A stretch of DNA of 64,000 nucleotides, taken from assembly GCA_964621455.1 (NCBI GenBank), contig CAZULW010000003.1, positions 41,166 through 105,165 of the forward strand. The letters are read 5' to 3'. Shown in pieces: positions 34,906 to 44,262 of the stretch; the first letter of the stretch is position 1; each line of letters starts with the position of its first letter. The translations under genes were made by a program, and so were the position numbers. The notes beneath the pieces are model-generated. The model ran no database searches and was not told the origin of the DNA. It saw only the letters and a list, made by a program, of their open reading frames with translations. This stretch comes from G020354025 sp964621455 (GTDB taxonomy: Bacteria; Fidelibacterota; Marinisomatia; SCGC-AAA003-L08; TS1B11).

Positions 34906-36909
34906 ATGCCCGACACTCCTTCCAGACTCGCCGCCTTCCTCACCGAGCTCCGGCGACGCCGGGTATTCCGGGTGGCGGTGGTATATGCGGGCGTGGCTTT
35001 TATCGTCATCCAGATCATTGACGGCGCCTTTGACTACCTCAAGATTCCTGAATGGGGCGGCAGCCTGATCATCATTATGCTGGCCGTCGGCTTCCCCATC
35101 GCCGTCGGTATGGCCTGGGCCTTCGACCTCACCGCAGAGGGCCTGGTGCGGGCCAAGCCTGAACGGGAGCCCACCGCGGCCAAAGCACCGCGCCACATCG
35201 TCATCGGCAATAAGACCCTGGCCGTTGTCGCCGTGCTGGCGGTCATCGCGGCGGCGTGGTCGTGGTGGGGCCGGCCTAGCCCGGAAGCCGCACTGGGGGC
35301 AAAGTCCATCGCTGTGCTGCCCTTTATTAATATGAGTGCCGACCCGGAACAGGAATATTTCTGTGACGGCATTACCGACGATATTCTGACCCACCTTTCC
35401 AAGATCGGTGACCTGAAAGTCATTGCCCGTACCTCCGTCATGCAGTACAAGAATACTGAGAAGCGCATACGGGACATCGGCCGGGAGCTGGGGGTAGCAA
35501 CTATTCTTGAAGGGAGCGTCCGGCGGGCCGACAGCCGGGTGCGCATCTCCAGCCAGCTGGTGGACGCCAAAACCGAAGAGCACCTCTGGGCCGAAACCTA
35601 TGACCGCGACCTGACCGACGTCTTCGCCATCCAGAGCGATGTGGCCCAGCAGATCGCCATGGCCCTGAAGGTCACCCTTACACCTGAAGAGAAAAGTTAT
35701 GTTGAAGCAGTACCTACCGATAACCCGGAAGCCTACGACTATTACCTGATGGGGAACACCTTTTACTATCGGCATTGGACGGAAGTGGGAGCTGGCAGGG
35801 AATCCGCAGTAGAAGACGCCATCGCCATGTATGAAAAAGCGGTTGAACTGGACCCGGATTTCGCCCTGGCCTGGGCCCGGCTTTCAGGGGCACACGTGCA
35901 CATGCTTCGCCAACACGATGATCGTACACCGGAACGTCTCGCCGAGGCAAAAAGCGCCCTGGACAAAGCGCTGGCCCTTGATCCTGATCATCCTGAAGTT
36001 TACCTGGCACACGGGCATTATTACCACGAAGGCTTAGGAGATTGGGAGGCAGCCCTTGAGCAGGTGGAACTGGGTCTGAAGGGCCAGCCCGGCAACAGTG
36101 AAATTATTGCGCGTTTGGGCTTTATAAAACGCATGGAGGGTAAATGGGAAGTGGCTGTGGACGCTTTCAAAAAGGCGGTCGATCTGGACCCTCGTCAATC
36201 GGATTATATTGTCAATCTATCGAGGACTTATTCGCGTATGCGCAACTGGGCCGAAGCCGAACGTTTTGCCGACCTCGGTATATTCCTTTTCCCCAGAGAC
36301 GATATGCCTTATGACCGAAAGGCTGAAGTTTATCTCTTCTCGAATGGTGATATTGAGAAGGCACGGGGTGTTTATCAGGAGGCACTTGAAAATATACGCC
36401 CTGATATATTGATTAACCAGCGCTCGTATATCGAAATACTCGCCCGGGACTATCAGAAAGCGCTGGACATAGAAAAGGCCAGAACTGGAGGTTTTTTAAG
36501 GAAGGCAGACATCTACCGGTATCTGGGCCAGCCGGAGCAGGCGGCAACCTACTACGACTCGGCGAGAGTGGAACAAGAAGAGCTGGTCAGGATAGATCGG
36601 GATGATTACGTAGCCCACTCGAACCTTGGTATCGCCTATGCCGGTCTGGGACGCCGGGAGGAGGCCATCAGGGAGGGCAAACTGGCCGTTGAGATCCTGC
36701 CGCTCTCCAGGGATGCCTATTATGGGCCTCATTTTATATTGGACCTGGCAAGAATCTACGCCATGCTGGGCGAGCAGGACGCGGCGGTAGACCAACTCGA
36801 GCTCCTGTTATCCATTCCCAGCGAGATAACCGTGCCGCTCCTCAGGCTCGATCCCGTGTGGGACCCCCTCCGGGAGCACCCGCGGTTTCAGGCGCTGATG
36901 GCTGGATAG
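34906..36909 (+). CDS. Membrane-anchored TolB-like/TPR protein
   Basis: 667 residues, the first plus-strand gene. Residues 22-44, 53-73 and 104-121 are membrane segments; residues 133-260 form the TolB/FlgO-like domain often found after adenylate cyclase or winged-helix domains (KSIAVLPFINMSADPEQEYFCDGITDDILTHL, ILEGSVRRADSRVRISSQL); residues ~265-660 hold about eight TPRs. The short cytoplasmic N-terminus (RLAAFLTELRRRRVFRVAVVY) is typical of this group, which lacks any catalytic or DNA-binding module here. A signalling or scaffold role is assumed from domain architecture. A purine-rich AAGGGAA lies before the ATG. Confidence 0.85.
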   Translation: MPDTPSRLAAFLTELRRRRVFRVAVVYAGVAFIVIQIIDGAFDYLKIPEWGGSLIIIMLAVGFPIAVGMAWAFDLTAEGLVRAKPEREPTAAKAPRHIVIGNKTLAVVAVLAVIAAAWSWWGRPSPEAALGAKSIAVLPFINMSADPEQEYFCDGITDDILTHLSKIGDLKVIARTSVMQYKNTEKRIRDIGRELGVATILEGSVRRADSRVRISSQLVDAKTEEHLWAETYDRDLTDVFAIQSDVAQQIAMALKVTLTPEEKSYVEAVPTDNPEAYDYYLMGNTFYYRHWTEVGAGRESAVEDAIAMYEKAVELDPDFALAWARLSGAHVHMLRQHDDRTPERLAEAKSALDKALALDPDHPEVYLAHGHYYHEGLGDWEAALEQVELGLKGQPGNSEIIARLGFIKRMEGKWEVAVDAFKKAVDLDPRQSDYIVNLSRTYSRMRNWAEAERFADLGIFLFPRDDMPYDRKAEVYLFSNGDIEKARGVYQEALENIRPDILINQRSYIEILARDYQKALDIEKARTGGFLRKADIYRYLGQPEQAATYYDSARVEQEELVRIDRDDYVAHSNLGIAYAGLGRREEAIREGKLAVEILPLSRDAYYGPHFILDLARIYAMLGEQDAAVDQLELLLSIPSEITVPLLRLDPVWDPLREHPRFQALMAG

Positions 36910-36974
36910 AACCCACCCCCTTCGTTTCACGAAGCCCCCTCCCTTCAAAGGGAGGGGGGAAAGGGGAGTGGGTT
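36910..36974. repeat. Nested palindrome after the TolB/TPR gene
   Basis: Outer arms AACCCACCCCCTT / AAGGGGAGTGGGTT, inner hairpins CTTCG-TTTCA-CGAAG and CCCCCTCCC-TTCAAA-GGGAGGGGG. It is built on the same plan as the cloverleaf repeats (4941, 5931, 7012) and as 44169-44260 and 56321-56396. It may double as a terminator for the plus-strand gene. Confidence 0.75.
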
Positions 36975-37049
36975 ATTCCAGGCAATACCGTAAGGCCCGT
37001 CCTGAGCGGAGCCTGTCCTGAGCGGAGGCGAAGGGTCGAAGGGCCGGGG

Positions 37050-37321
37050 GTGAGGTAAAACATCAGCCTCCCATCAACCCCCAGCACCTCAAGCAGGCAA
37101 CCCAGATCGTGGAAGCCATCCAGGTACGGATAGCCAAACTGTTTGAATCCCTGCGGAGCATTGGGGCCCAAAATCAGCTGATGAAGGCCATTGTGGATAG
37201 TTATATCCGGACCGCTGACGAGGCAGAGACCGCCGATACCATAGACACCATACGACAGGATAATGTCTTTTCCCGGGAGGATAACGATGCATTATTTGGC
37301 ACCCGATGCCGTCCCTGGATA
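37050..37321 (+). pseudogene. Coding-like fragment on the plus strand under the GDPD gene tail
   Basis: The plus strand reads an open, helix-rich sequence of ~90 codons (QIVEAIQVRIAKLFESLRS, MKAIVDSYIRTADEAETAD) with a far more protein-like composition than the opposite frame. I do not recognise the family. It has no start with a ribosome site and ends abruptly in the GDPD coding region, so it looks like the remnant of a displaced gene. Confidence 0.35.
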
Positions 37322-38222
37322 AGATAGGGTCGTGTTCAAGCAAAAACTGCTGTAGCCCTTCCAGGTCGTCGGTGTTGATCAAATCGACGCCGGCCGCCAA
37401 TAACTCCAGCCAAACCGCCTTGCGTGCCGGTGAAGGCTTATCCGGCGTGGCCCAGAAGCGCACCCGTCGCCCTTCCGCATGTGCCGCGTCGATGATTCCT
37501 ATCAACTTTTTTCGCTCTTCCGGCGGCATAGCTCCCTCGCCGCTCCAGGTGAAGTGGGCAGACCACCTGTCGCTGATAAGCGGGATGAAGGTAGCCGGGG
37601 CATCGGAACCTAAATCTTTAAGTCTGCCGTCGAAATACGCGTAGCGGACTGTCTCGATTGCCATGACCTCCCGCGGGCGGTTGCCGGAGATAATTACAAT
37701 CACCGGTCCTCCCTTGGGGCCGTCAGGTCCAGAGGTGGATAGTATAACTTCATATTCCTTAAGTGTTTCGCGCAGCATTGTGTAGGTCGCCTCGGCTTCC
37801 GATTTGATATCGATCAGCAGTGTGAACTGCGGCCCATTGACATAGACCTGCCCGCCATTCTGGTTCACGCGCTCACGCAGTGGATCAAGGTAGAGTGATT
37901 GGAGGGTTCGATCCGGCTGCACTCCTTCCAGGTCGTGGGCCACCAGCAGCTCGCCGTTGATAAGATAGATATCGGCCTCGACACTGGTAAAACCCTGTTC
38001 CAGTGCATCCTGCAGGGGACGGTCGTGTTCGTAGTCATTGTGCGCGTGAGCTCGAACAAGGGGTACCGGCCCGGCAGGAAGGGTTGACGATGCCGGGAGT
38101 AGAGTTTCCCCGAGCGTGTGGCTCGATGCGAGACCATTATATAGGGGACTACATCCGGACCAGGCCGCGACAAGCAGTGTTACGGCCAGCAATGGGAGCG
38201 TATTTTTTCTAGGAAATAGCAC
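37089..38222 (-). CDS. Glycerophosphodiester phosphodiesterase-family lipoprotein
   Basis: 377 residues from a GTG at 38220-38222. Lipobox AAWSGC (Cys24) predicts a lipoprotein. The PLC-like TIM barrel starts at VPLVRAHAHNDYEHDRPL, with the catalytic HAHND His, SVEADIYLINGELLVAHD (metal-binding Glu/Asp and second His) and INTDDLEGLQQFLLEHD at the barrel end (~residue 305). The last ~70 residues (from RDGIGCQIMHRYPPG) have no domain-like character and oppose a coding-like fragment on the other strand, so the natural stop has probably been lost. Likely hydrolyses a phosphodiester or related substrate outside the inner membrane; specificity unknown. Its first 70 bases are duplicated at 40895-40965. 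Confidence 0.8.
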   Translation of the reverse strand: MLFPRKNTLPLLAVTLLVAAWSGCSPLYNGLASSHTLGETLLPASSTLPAGPVPLVRAHAHNDYEHDRPLQDALEQGFTSVEADIYLINGELLVAHDLEGVQPDRTLQSLYLDPLRERVNQNGGQVYVNGPQFTLLIDIKSEAEATYTMLRETLKEYEVILSTSGPDGPKGGPVIVIISGNRPREVMAIETVRYAYFDGRLKDLGSDAPATFIPLISDRWSAHFTWSGEGAMPPEERKKLIGIIDAAHAEGRRVRFWATPDKPSPARKAVWLELLAAGVDLINTDDLEGLQQFLLEHDPILSRDGIGCQIMHRYPPGKRHYPVVWCLWYRRSLPRQRSGYNYPQWPSSADFGPQCSAGIQTVWLSVPGWLPRSGLPA

Positions 38223-38323
38223 GGGTTATGCTCCTCAACTTGAGTTCTCTCGAGTTTTGCCTATCTTCACCTTGACCCCTTAGAGTCGCGCCCTTCATGG
38301 CAGGTCCCTGCTGTAATCCGTCG
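38152..38323. repeat. 172 bp direct duplication, copy A
   Basis: Identical to 40895-41066 except for three substitutions. It contains the first ~70 bases of the GDPD lipoprotein gene, its leader, and the last codons (YGRDLP, stop) belonging to a Gfo/Idh gene whose full copy lies at 41037-42152. The two copies bracket 2571 bases of other DNA. Confidence 0.95.
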
Positions 38324-38474
38324 AAGATAAGCCGCCGTGCAGAACTTCACCCTCTACCCTGCCGGCCATGGCTGTTTTACCTGCTATCCGCCCCCAGCGG
38401 CGGCGCCACTATCACTGCATATCGCCATGCAGTTTACCGGTTGCCGGATACGGATACCTATCTTAACTCAACCA

Positions 38475-39848
38475 TCACACGCGTTCGGGTATACGGAACT
38501 TCTCGCGGTATGCTAGCTTGAGGAGCTTGTTGGCCTCTTCGTTGTTGGTGAAGCGTTCTTTCTCGGCGTCGAAATAGAGTTGCTTGTTGCCCACGCGCAG
38601 CGAGATGTTGGCCAGGTGCACAACACAGGCGCTGAGATGCCCCTGTTCGACGACGCCGTTGGGGTCTTTGCGCGAACGAATGCAATCGATGAAGTTCTTT
38701 TCGTGGACTTTATCGGGTTTGTAGCCGTAATCGAAATCGACCACCTTGCCGTCTTCTTCATAGACCTGCCAACCGCCGCCGTGACGACCCAGGTACATCA
38801 TGCGCTTGGTACCATAGATCTCGATGCGGGTGGAGTTCTGCGGCCAGTATGGGAATTTATCGCCGTAGCGTACCTCATTGTTCGACTTCTTGTTATACGG
38901 GATGCATTCCGTGCAATCCATGGTCATGGCGAAATCGCCGTAATCATAAATAATGGATTGCACGTCGGGCGTTTCACGCTCGTCTTTGTAGGCGATGCGC
39001 CCGCCGGCGCAGAAAACCGATTTCGGCTGGCCCGGATCGCCGATAGCCAGGCGCGCCAGGTCCAGAACGTGACTGCCATCGTCGGCCAGCTGCCCCCCAC
39101 AGTAGTTCCAATGCTGCTGCCAGCCGCGGCCTCTCGCTCCACTGGAACAACGGCCGGGATTGAAGGGTACGTACGGCGCCGGTCCCAGCCAGCGGTCCCA
39201 ATCCAGCGTTTTGGGCGCGGGCTGGTCGGGCTTGGGCGACCACGGCCCGCCATTCAACGTGTTATAACACTTGACCATGACCACTTTGCCCAGTTTGCCG
39301 CTTTGGATATACTCGCGCGCCGAATAGCCGTAGGCGCCGCTGCGGTTTTGCGTGCCGATCTGAAGGATGCGTTTATATTTGCGCACGGCCTCGACCATCT
39401 TGCGCCCCTCGTGGATGGTCAGCGTCGGACATTTCTCAACGTAGACATCCTTGCCGGCCTGGCAGGCCCAAATCGACGCCAAGGCATGCCAGTGCTCGGG
39501 TGTGGCGATGAGAACCCCGTCGACATCCTTATCGTCGAAGATATCGCGCATTTCAATGACGCGCTTGGGCGCGTACCCCTGCTTTTCTTTCATGTCCTTG
39601 ATGAAGTCATGGCCGCGCAAATCGTTGACATCGCAGACGTATTTAAACTCAACGTTTTCCTGTTCGGCCAGGCCTTTGGCATCGACCTTTCCACGCCCGC
39701 CGGCGCCAATCAATCCCAGAACTACTCTGTCATTAGCACCCAGCACGCGCGAGGGAGTTACGCCTGACAACACGACCCCCCCCAAGGCGGCCCCGGCAAT
39801 ACCCTTACCGGACTGAGATAGAAAACGCTTTCTTGTGATTTCCTTCAT
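38475..39848 (-). CDS. Gfo/Idh/MocA-family oxidoreductase with Tat-like signal
   Basis: 457 residues. N-terminal TRKRFLSQSGKGIAGAALGGVVL resembles a Tat signal in the variant form with RKRF rather than a full twin-arginine core. The Rossmann domain starts at RVVLGLIGAGGRGK, followed by CDVNDLRGHDF, TPEHWHALASIWACQAGKDVYVEKC (the EKP-like catalytic Lys motif as EKC) and the C-terminal alpha/beta domain, including GGQLADDGSHVLDLARLAIG. Such exported members act on sugars or glycosides (for example glycoside opening via 3-keto intermediates). It lies inside the 2.6 kb segment between the 172 bp repeats. Substrate unknown. Confidence 0.88.
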   Translation of the reverse strand: MKEITRKRFLSQSGKGIAGAALGGVVLSGVTPSRVLGANDRVVLGLIGAGGRGKVDAKGLAEQENVEFKYVCDVNDLRGHDFIKDMKEKQGYAPKRVIEMRDIFDDKDVDGVLIATPEHWHALASIWACQAGKDVYVEKCPTLTIHEGRKMVEAVRKYKRILQIGTQNRSGAYGYSAREYIQSGKLGKVVMVKCYNTLNGGPWSPKPDQPAPKTLDWDRWLGPAPYVPFNPGRCSSGARGRGWQQHWNYCGGQLADDGSHVLDLARLAIGDPGQPKSVFCAGGRIAYKDERETPDVQSIIYDYGDFAMTMDCTECIPYNKKSNNEVRYGDKFPYWPQNSTRIEIYGTKRMMYLGRHGGGWQVYEEDGKVVDFDYGYKPDKVHEKNFIDCIRSRKDPNGVVEQGHLSACVVHLANISLRVGNKQLYFDAEKERFTNNEEANKLLKLAYREKFRIPERV

Positions 39849-40198
39849 GATACGATTCCCTCCATGGTTGTTTATGGATGAAAAGTGGAGACTATTCTAT
39901 CTAACCTTGTCTCATCTTATCTCACCGACTCACTTAAGGCAACTTACATCATTTTTACTCTGTGGCAGTAAAAATTCCAGCACCTGGTTCCTCCTTTTAT
40001 CACTCTGCGCCCCTCCAGAGGCCTCGGGGTAAGTACCGGGACCTTCGGCCGGACCTACTGAAGTGCCCTCTCGCCTAATTCACCATATCACCAGCATTAA
40101 CTTAATGCTCATGGCACACGAAGGGGGCATCAGCTATACGATGAAGATGCCTGTAAGTTCTTGCCGACCACTTCGGTTTATTCAACTTCATAGTCCGA
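39849..40198. other. 350-base intergenic region without a recognisable gene
   Basis: Between the Tat-Gfo/Idh gene and the fucosidase fragment. I see only small hairpins (for example around GGCCTCGGGG...CTTCGGCCGG, 40020-40052) and no credible coding sequence. It must contain the Gfo/Idh promoter if that gene is transcribed independently. Confidence 0.5.
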
Positions 40199-40894
40199 CT
40201 AATAATCCTGCTCCATGACGTGTTGGGCTTTAATCTTGAACACGTAGGCATGCTCACATGGCCGGTTTTGGGCGTCTTGGAGCGATGGGGGGATCTCAAT
40301 AACCAATCCCTTGTCGTGCTGGTACCAGTTTAACGGCTCATCTACACCGAGCAGATGAATCTCTGACCCGGGAACAGCCCGCACACTCTCTAGCGTCAGA
40401 TCATTTCCAGGCCAGTTCATACTTATGGCGTAGACCGTCTTTCTATCCTTACTACGTGTGAAACGGATGCGCTCACCTTCTCTAAATACCATCCGGGGTC
40501 GTGTTGCGTAAATGCCTTCGCCGTTGATACGAAGCCAGTCCCCTATTTGCTCCATTATCATTACGGCCGCGGGATCAAACTTACCATCAGGTCCAGGTCC
40601 AAAACCCAACTGAAAAGTTCCGCCCACCGAAACGATGGTGATTAATTTGTGAACAAGTGACTCAACAGATGGATACCGCTGGTCTTCAGGGAAAGAATAG
40701 CCGGGATGCAGCCCTGTACTCCCAATGACAGACCAGGGTTTTTGGTTGAAAATTCGTTTGTCGAACAAATCATCCGGATGCCGTCCCTCTGGCGTAAAAT
40801 AATCACCCCATGCAGCGATACCACGGTAGCGCAGCATCACCTCCGGCTGAAGGCTACGAATCATCTTCAGCGTCTCTTTCAGCTCTGGCCAGGC
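40199..40894 (-). pseudogene. Alpha-L-fucosidase (GH29-like), C-terminal fragment
   Basis: The frame from 40894 to 40199 encodes AWPELKETLKMIRSLQPEV, RYRGIAAWGDYFTPEG, SVESLVHKLITIVSVGGTFQLGFGPGPDGKFDP and a C-terminal beta domain, i.e. the end of the barrel and the C-terminal part of a GH29-type fucosidase. The N-terminal half with the nucleophile Asp is missing. At 40895 the sequence switches abruptly to the 172 bp duplicate; translation from the GTG in that duplicate (40963-40965) enters another frame and stops soon. Residues 11-232 could in principle start from the ATG at 40862-40864, but without the catalytic core. Confidence 0.8.
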
Positions 40895-41066
40895 ATCCGG
40901 ACCAGGCCGCGATAAGCAGGGTTACGGCCAGCAATGGGAGCGTATTTTTTCTAGGAAATAGCACGGGTTATGCTCCTCAACTTGAGTTCTCTCGAGTTTT
41001 GCCTATCTTCACCTTGACCCCTTAGAGTCGCGCCCTTCATGGCAGGTCCCTGCCGTAATCCGTCGC
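40895..41066. repeat. 172 bp direct duplication, copy B
   Basis: Second copy of 38152-38323. It begins exactly where the fucosidase fragment is broken and ends within the C-terminal codons of the Gfo/Idh gene at 41037. It carries an orphan GTG start and lipoprotein signal peptide identical to that of the GDPD gene apart from one residue. Confidence 0.95.
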
Positions 41067-42152
41067 CTCAGGCTTCAATGGAAATTTCACCGGCTTATTC
41101 GTGCGTTGAGAACGATATATTGCCGTGAATATTTCAACCGTCTTGCGTCCTTCTTCTCCGGTGATCATGGGGTCCCTTCCCTCGATGATGGACTGGAGAA
41201 AATCCTGAACCTGCAGCTGGTGATAGTGCTCGGTGGCGTTAATGCTGTTAAAAAAAGCGCTATCTTCTGCCTGCCATTTTTCAAGCATCTCTTCTTCACC
41301 GGGTACCGACCATAGATCATTGACCGGTGGCTCCGCAATTTCCGACATGCCGGCGATAAACATGGCACCGCCATCCGTTTGTACGCCAACCGAAGCACCG
41401 TTCTTGCCATGTACCTGTACTTTGCCGTAGATGCCGGGCTTTTGGGAGTTGCTGACGACGATACTACCCAGCGCGCCATTCTTGAAACGGATGACGGCTG
41501 TGGTGGTGTCCTCGACTTCAATGTAAGGGTGGTTGAGATTACCCCACCATCCGAAAAGTTCGTCAATGGGGCCCATGAACCACTGCAGAAGATCGAGCTG
41601 ATGCGGCGCCTGATTGACCAATACACCGCCGCCCTCCCCCTTCCAGGTTCCTCGCCAGGCATCACTGGTATAATAGGCCTCATCACGCCAGCCAAGCATA
41701 GTGATCGTTCCCAGTATAGGTTGGCCGATCTTTCCGGCATCAATGGCCTGCTTCACCCTCTGAACCGGCTCGTACAGCCGGCGTTGAGATATCATGCCCA
41801 GTTTCACTCCGGCATCGTTTGCTGCGTTGAGCATGGCGTCGCAGTCTGCCAGGGAGGACGCCATGGGTTTCTCTATGAGAACCTGTACACCAGCCTGAGC
41901 AGCCTGGATGGTGGATTCTGCATGGACGGGATGGGGGGTGCAGACAATAACAGCTTCAATCCCCGCGGCAGATACCATGTCCTGTATATCCGAAAAAGCC
42001 TTAACACGATACCGCTCTGCAAAGGCCTGGGCCCGTTCAGGGGACCTATCGGTGACAGCGGTAAAGTTCGCTTCCGGCAGCCGGTTTAGTGCGGCTGCAT
42101 GCAAGTGCGCGACTTTCCCACAGCCAATAATGCCAACGTTGACCTTTTTCAT
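41037..42152 (-). CDS. Gfo/Idh/MocA-family oxidoreductase (cytoplasmic)
   Basis: 371 residues, no signal peptide. NAD(P)-binding Rossmann fold NVGIIGCGKVAHLHAAAL, the EKP motif VLIEKPMASSLADCD, and the C-terminal sheet domain with TMLGWRDEAYYTSDAWRGT and GGGVLVNQAPHQLDLLQWFMG (His of the active site). Acts as a sugar or cyclitol dehydrogenase; substrate unknown. It follows the zinc dehydrogenase by 42 bases in a run of sugar-oxidising genes (44051 down to 41037), probably one operon. Its stop lies inside the 172 bp duplicate. Confidence 0.9.
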   Translation of the reverse strand: MKKVNVGIIGCGKVAHLHAAALNRLPEANFTAVTDRSPERAQAFAERYRVKAFSDIQDMVSAAGIEAVIVCTPHPVHAESTIQAAQAGVQVLIEKPMASSLADCDAMLNAANDAGVKLGMISQRRLYEPVQRVKQAIDAGKIGQPILGTITMLGWRDEAYYTSDAWRGTWKGEGGGVLVNQAPHQLDLLQWFMGPIDELFGWWGNLNHPYIEVEDTTTAVIRFKNGALGSIVVSNSQKPGIYGKVQVHGKNGASVGVQTDGGAMFIAGMSEIAEPPVNDLWSVPGEEEMLEKWQAEDSAFFNSINATEHYHQLQVQDFLQSIIEGRDPMITGEEGRKTVEIFTAIYRSQRTNKPVKFPLKPEATDYGRDLP

Positions 42153-42194
42153 CTTAACCCTCAGGGCAAATGGTTTGACCGATTACCATGATTC

Positions 42195-43226
42195 CTATGG
42201 CACTAGTACCACCTTCAACAATCCCGGTTCCTGGTCATAAAGTCGTTTGAACCACGTATCGCCGTCGGACAAGGGGGGAGTGGCGCTCAGCAGGGAATCA
42301 ACATCAACTGTCCCGCGAGCGATCATGTCCAGGCAGGCTGGATATTCCCCGGCGGACGCGCAAGACCCGTAAACCGAAATTTCCCTGGTCACCAGGGCCT
42401 GCAGCGGCATTTCCACCGTTTGGGAAAGGTTACCAATCATAGTTAGGGAGCCCCCTTTTCGCAAAGCCGCTACGGCGGTGTTTATTGTGGACGGAATTCC
42501 CACCACCTCAAAAGCCACGTCCGCTCCCCGGTTAGCGGTCCATGTAAATACCTCCTGGGCGACATCGCAGTCATCAGATTTCAGGCCAACGTCGGCGCCG
42601 ACTTTGCAGGCCAGGTCCAGCCGGCCCTGATCAAGATCAACAGCGATAATTTCCCCGCATCCCGCTATCCTCAAAGCTTGGACAACCAACAGCCCCACCA
42701 TACCAGCACCAACGATCACGGCAGTGTCGTTAAGGGATATCTTTGTGCGCTCCACGGCGTGAAAGGCCACTGAAAGCGTCTCTACCATGGCCGCCTGCTC
42801 GAAGCGAAGATTATCGGGCAACCGGTACAGGATGTGTTGCGGCACTGCCACGTATTCGGCAAACGCCCCGTGCATGCGATATTCATCACAGGACACGCCC
42901 AACACCCTGCGGTTGTCACATAAATTGATCTGTCCGCGTCGGCAAAAATAGCACTTTCCGCAATAGACCGTAGAATCAAACGTCACGCGGTCACCTGCTT
43001 TCCATTCGTTGACGTTGGCGCCCGCTTCAACAATGACACCTGATGCTTCGTGTCCCATCACCACTGGGGGTTGCCGCCGGCCGGTGCTGCCATCCATACC
43101 ATGCACATCGCTGCCACAGATGCCGCATGCCTTCACCTGGATAAGCACTTCATCTGACCCAATCGTTGGCTTTGCTACATCTTTATATTCAAAATGATTG
43201 TACGCCGTCAACACCAATGCTTTCAT
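42195..43226 (-). CDS. Zinc-dependent medium-chain alcohol/polyol dehydrogenase
   Basis: 343 residues from the ATG at 43224-43226, preceded by GGAAGAG six bases away. Catalytic zinc ligands in KACGICGSDVHGMDG and GHEASG, structural zinc lobe CGKCYFCRRGQINLCDNR, and the NAD site VIVGAGMVGLLVVQ. Most like sorbitol/threonine/galactitol dehydrogenases, which oxidise a secondary alcohol. Thirty bases after the SDR gene, so cotranscribed with it. The exact polyol cannot be told. Confidence 0.93.
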   Translation of the reverse strand: MKALVLTAYNHFEYKDVAKPTIGSDEVLIQVKACGICGSDVHGMDGSTGRRQPPVVMGHEASGVIVEAGANVNEWKAGDRVTFDSTVYCGKCYFCRRGQINLCDNRRVLGVSCDEYRMHGAFAEYVAVPQHILYRLPDNLRFEQAAMVETLSVAFHAVERTKISLNDTAVIVGAGMVGLLVVQALRIAGCGEIIAVDLDQGRLDLACKVGADVGLKSDDCDVAQEVFTWTANRGADVAFEVVGIPSTINTAVAALRKGGSLTMIGNLSQTVEMPLQALVTREISVYGSCASAGEYPACLDMIARGTVDVDSLLSATPPLSDGDTWFKRLYDQEPGLLKVVLVP

Positions 43227-43256
43227 GAGAAACTCTTCCAATTTCAAAATGTATAC

Positions 43257-44051
43257 CTACGTTTTCTGACCCGCAGAACGGACGGCACCCGTGCTGATTC
43301 CTCCATCAATTAAGATCGTTTGTCCAGTGATGTATGCGCTCTCATCAGAAGCCAGAAAGACCACCAGACCTTCAAGGTCATCTGGCCGGCCGGTGCGTTT
43401 AAGAGGGATCCGCTCCAGTATCCTTTCAACCCACTCCTTATCTTCATACAGTACCTTGTTGAGCTCAGTTTTGAGGTATCCCGGAGCGATTCCATTAACC
43501 GTCACACTGTGCTTGCCCCAATCGTCAGCTAAACTCATTGTAAGTTGTTTTATGCCCCCTTTACTGGCACAGTAAGCTGCCAGGTTGGCGCTCCCGGATA
43601 CACTGGCAAATGAAGCGATATTGATGATTCTTCCCTGCTGGCGGGGGATCATCTTCCCGGCCACCGCCTGGGCCACGAAAAACGCCCCGCGAAGATTGGT
43701 ATTCAAGACAGTGTTCCAATCATCCCATGTAACCTCCAGGGCTGGTTTTCGGATGTTAACCCCGGCGTTGTTCACCAGAATATCGATTTTGCCATAGTAA
43801 TCGCAAGCAGCGTCAACCACGTTTTGGATGTTGTCATAATCCAGTACGTCCAATGGTAACGGCAGTACTTTACGGCCCAGCGCTTCGATCTCCGCTTTGA
43901 ACTCGTTGAGTGATTCCAACTTCCGACTTGTAATAACCAAATCAGCGCCTGCGCGTGCCAGTGCGCGACCAAAATACTGCCCCAACCCGCGACTGGCCCC
44001 GGTCACGAGGGCGATTTTGCCCGTCAGATCGAAATATTTTTTACCACCCAT
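43257..44051 (-). CDS. SDR-family oxidoreductase (gluconate 5-dehydrogenase-like)
   Basis: 264 residues. NAD(P) motif VTGASRGLGQYFG, NNAGVNIRKPA, catalytic YCASKGG with Ser upstream (IASFASVSG) and the C-terminal FLASDESAYITGQTILIDGG. Closest by pattern to gluconate 5-dehydrogenase/2-deoxygluconate dehydrogenase types used in sugar-acid catabolism. First gene of the run SDR, zinc dehydrogenase, Gfo/Idh. Confidence 0.9.
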   Translation of the reverse strand: MGGKKYFDLTGKIALVTGASRGLGQYFGRALARAGADLVITSRKLESLNEFKAEIEALGRKVLPLPLDVLDYDNIQNVVDAACDYYGKIDILVNNAGVNIRKPALEVTWDDWNTVLNTNLRGAFFVAQAVAGKMIPRQQGRIINIASFASVSGSANLAAYCASKGGIKQLTMSLADDWGKHSVTVNGIAPGYLKTELNKVLYEDKEWVERILERIPLKRTGRPDDLEGLVVFLASDESAYITGQTILIDGGISTGAVRSAGQKT

Positions 44052-44168
44052 CTTATTTATTCCGTCATTTTAACATCTAGCCTTGGCAGAACTGTTACCT
44101 TGAATTACTCTTCCGTGCCTCTCAGGATAACGCTCCAACCTGTTTTTCTATGACGAATTGCCTATCTT

Positions 44169-44260
44169 AACCCATCCCCCTTCACTTTGTGATGCGGCTC
44201 GCCGTAGGCTACACCGAGGCCCCCCTCCCTTTAAAGCGAGGGGGGAAAGGGGGGTGGGTT
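44169..44260. repeat. Nested palindrome downstream of the ThuA-isochorismatase gene
   Basis: Outer arms AACCCATCCCCCTT / AAGGGGGGTGGGTT, inner CCCCCTCCCTTTAAAGCGAGGGGGG. Same plan as 36910-36974. It begins right after the stop of the fusion gene on the minus strand and may terminate it. Confidence 0.75.
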
Positions 44261-44262
44261 GC

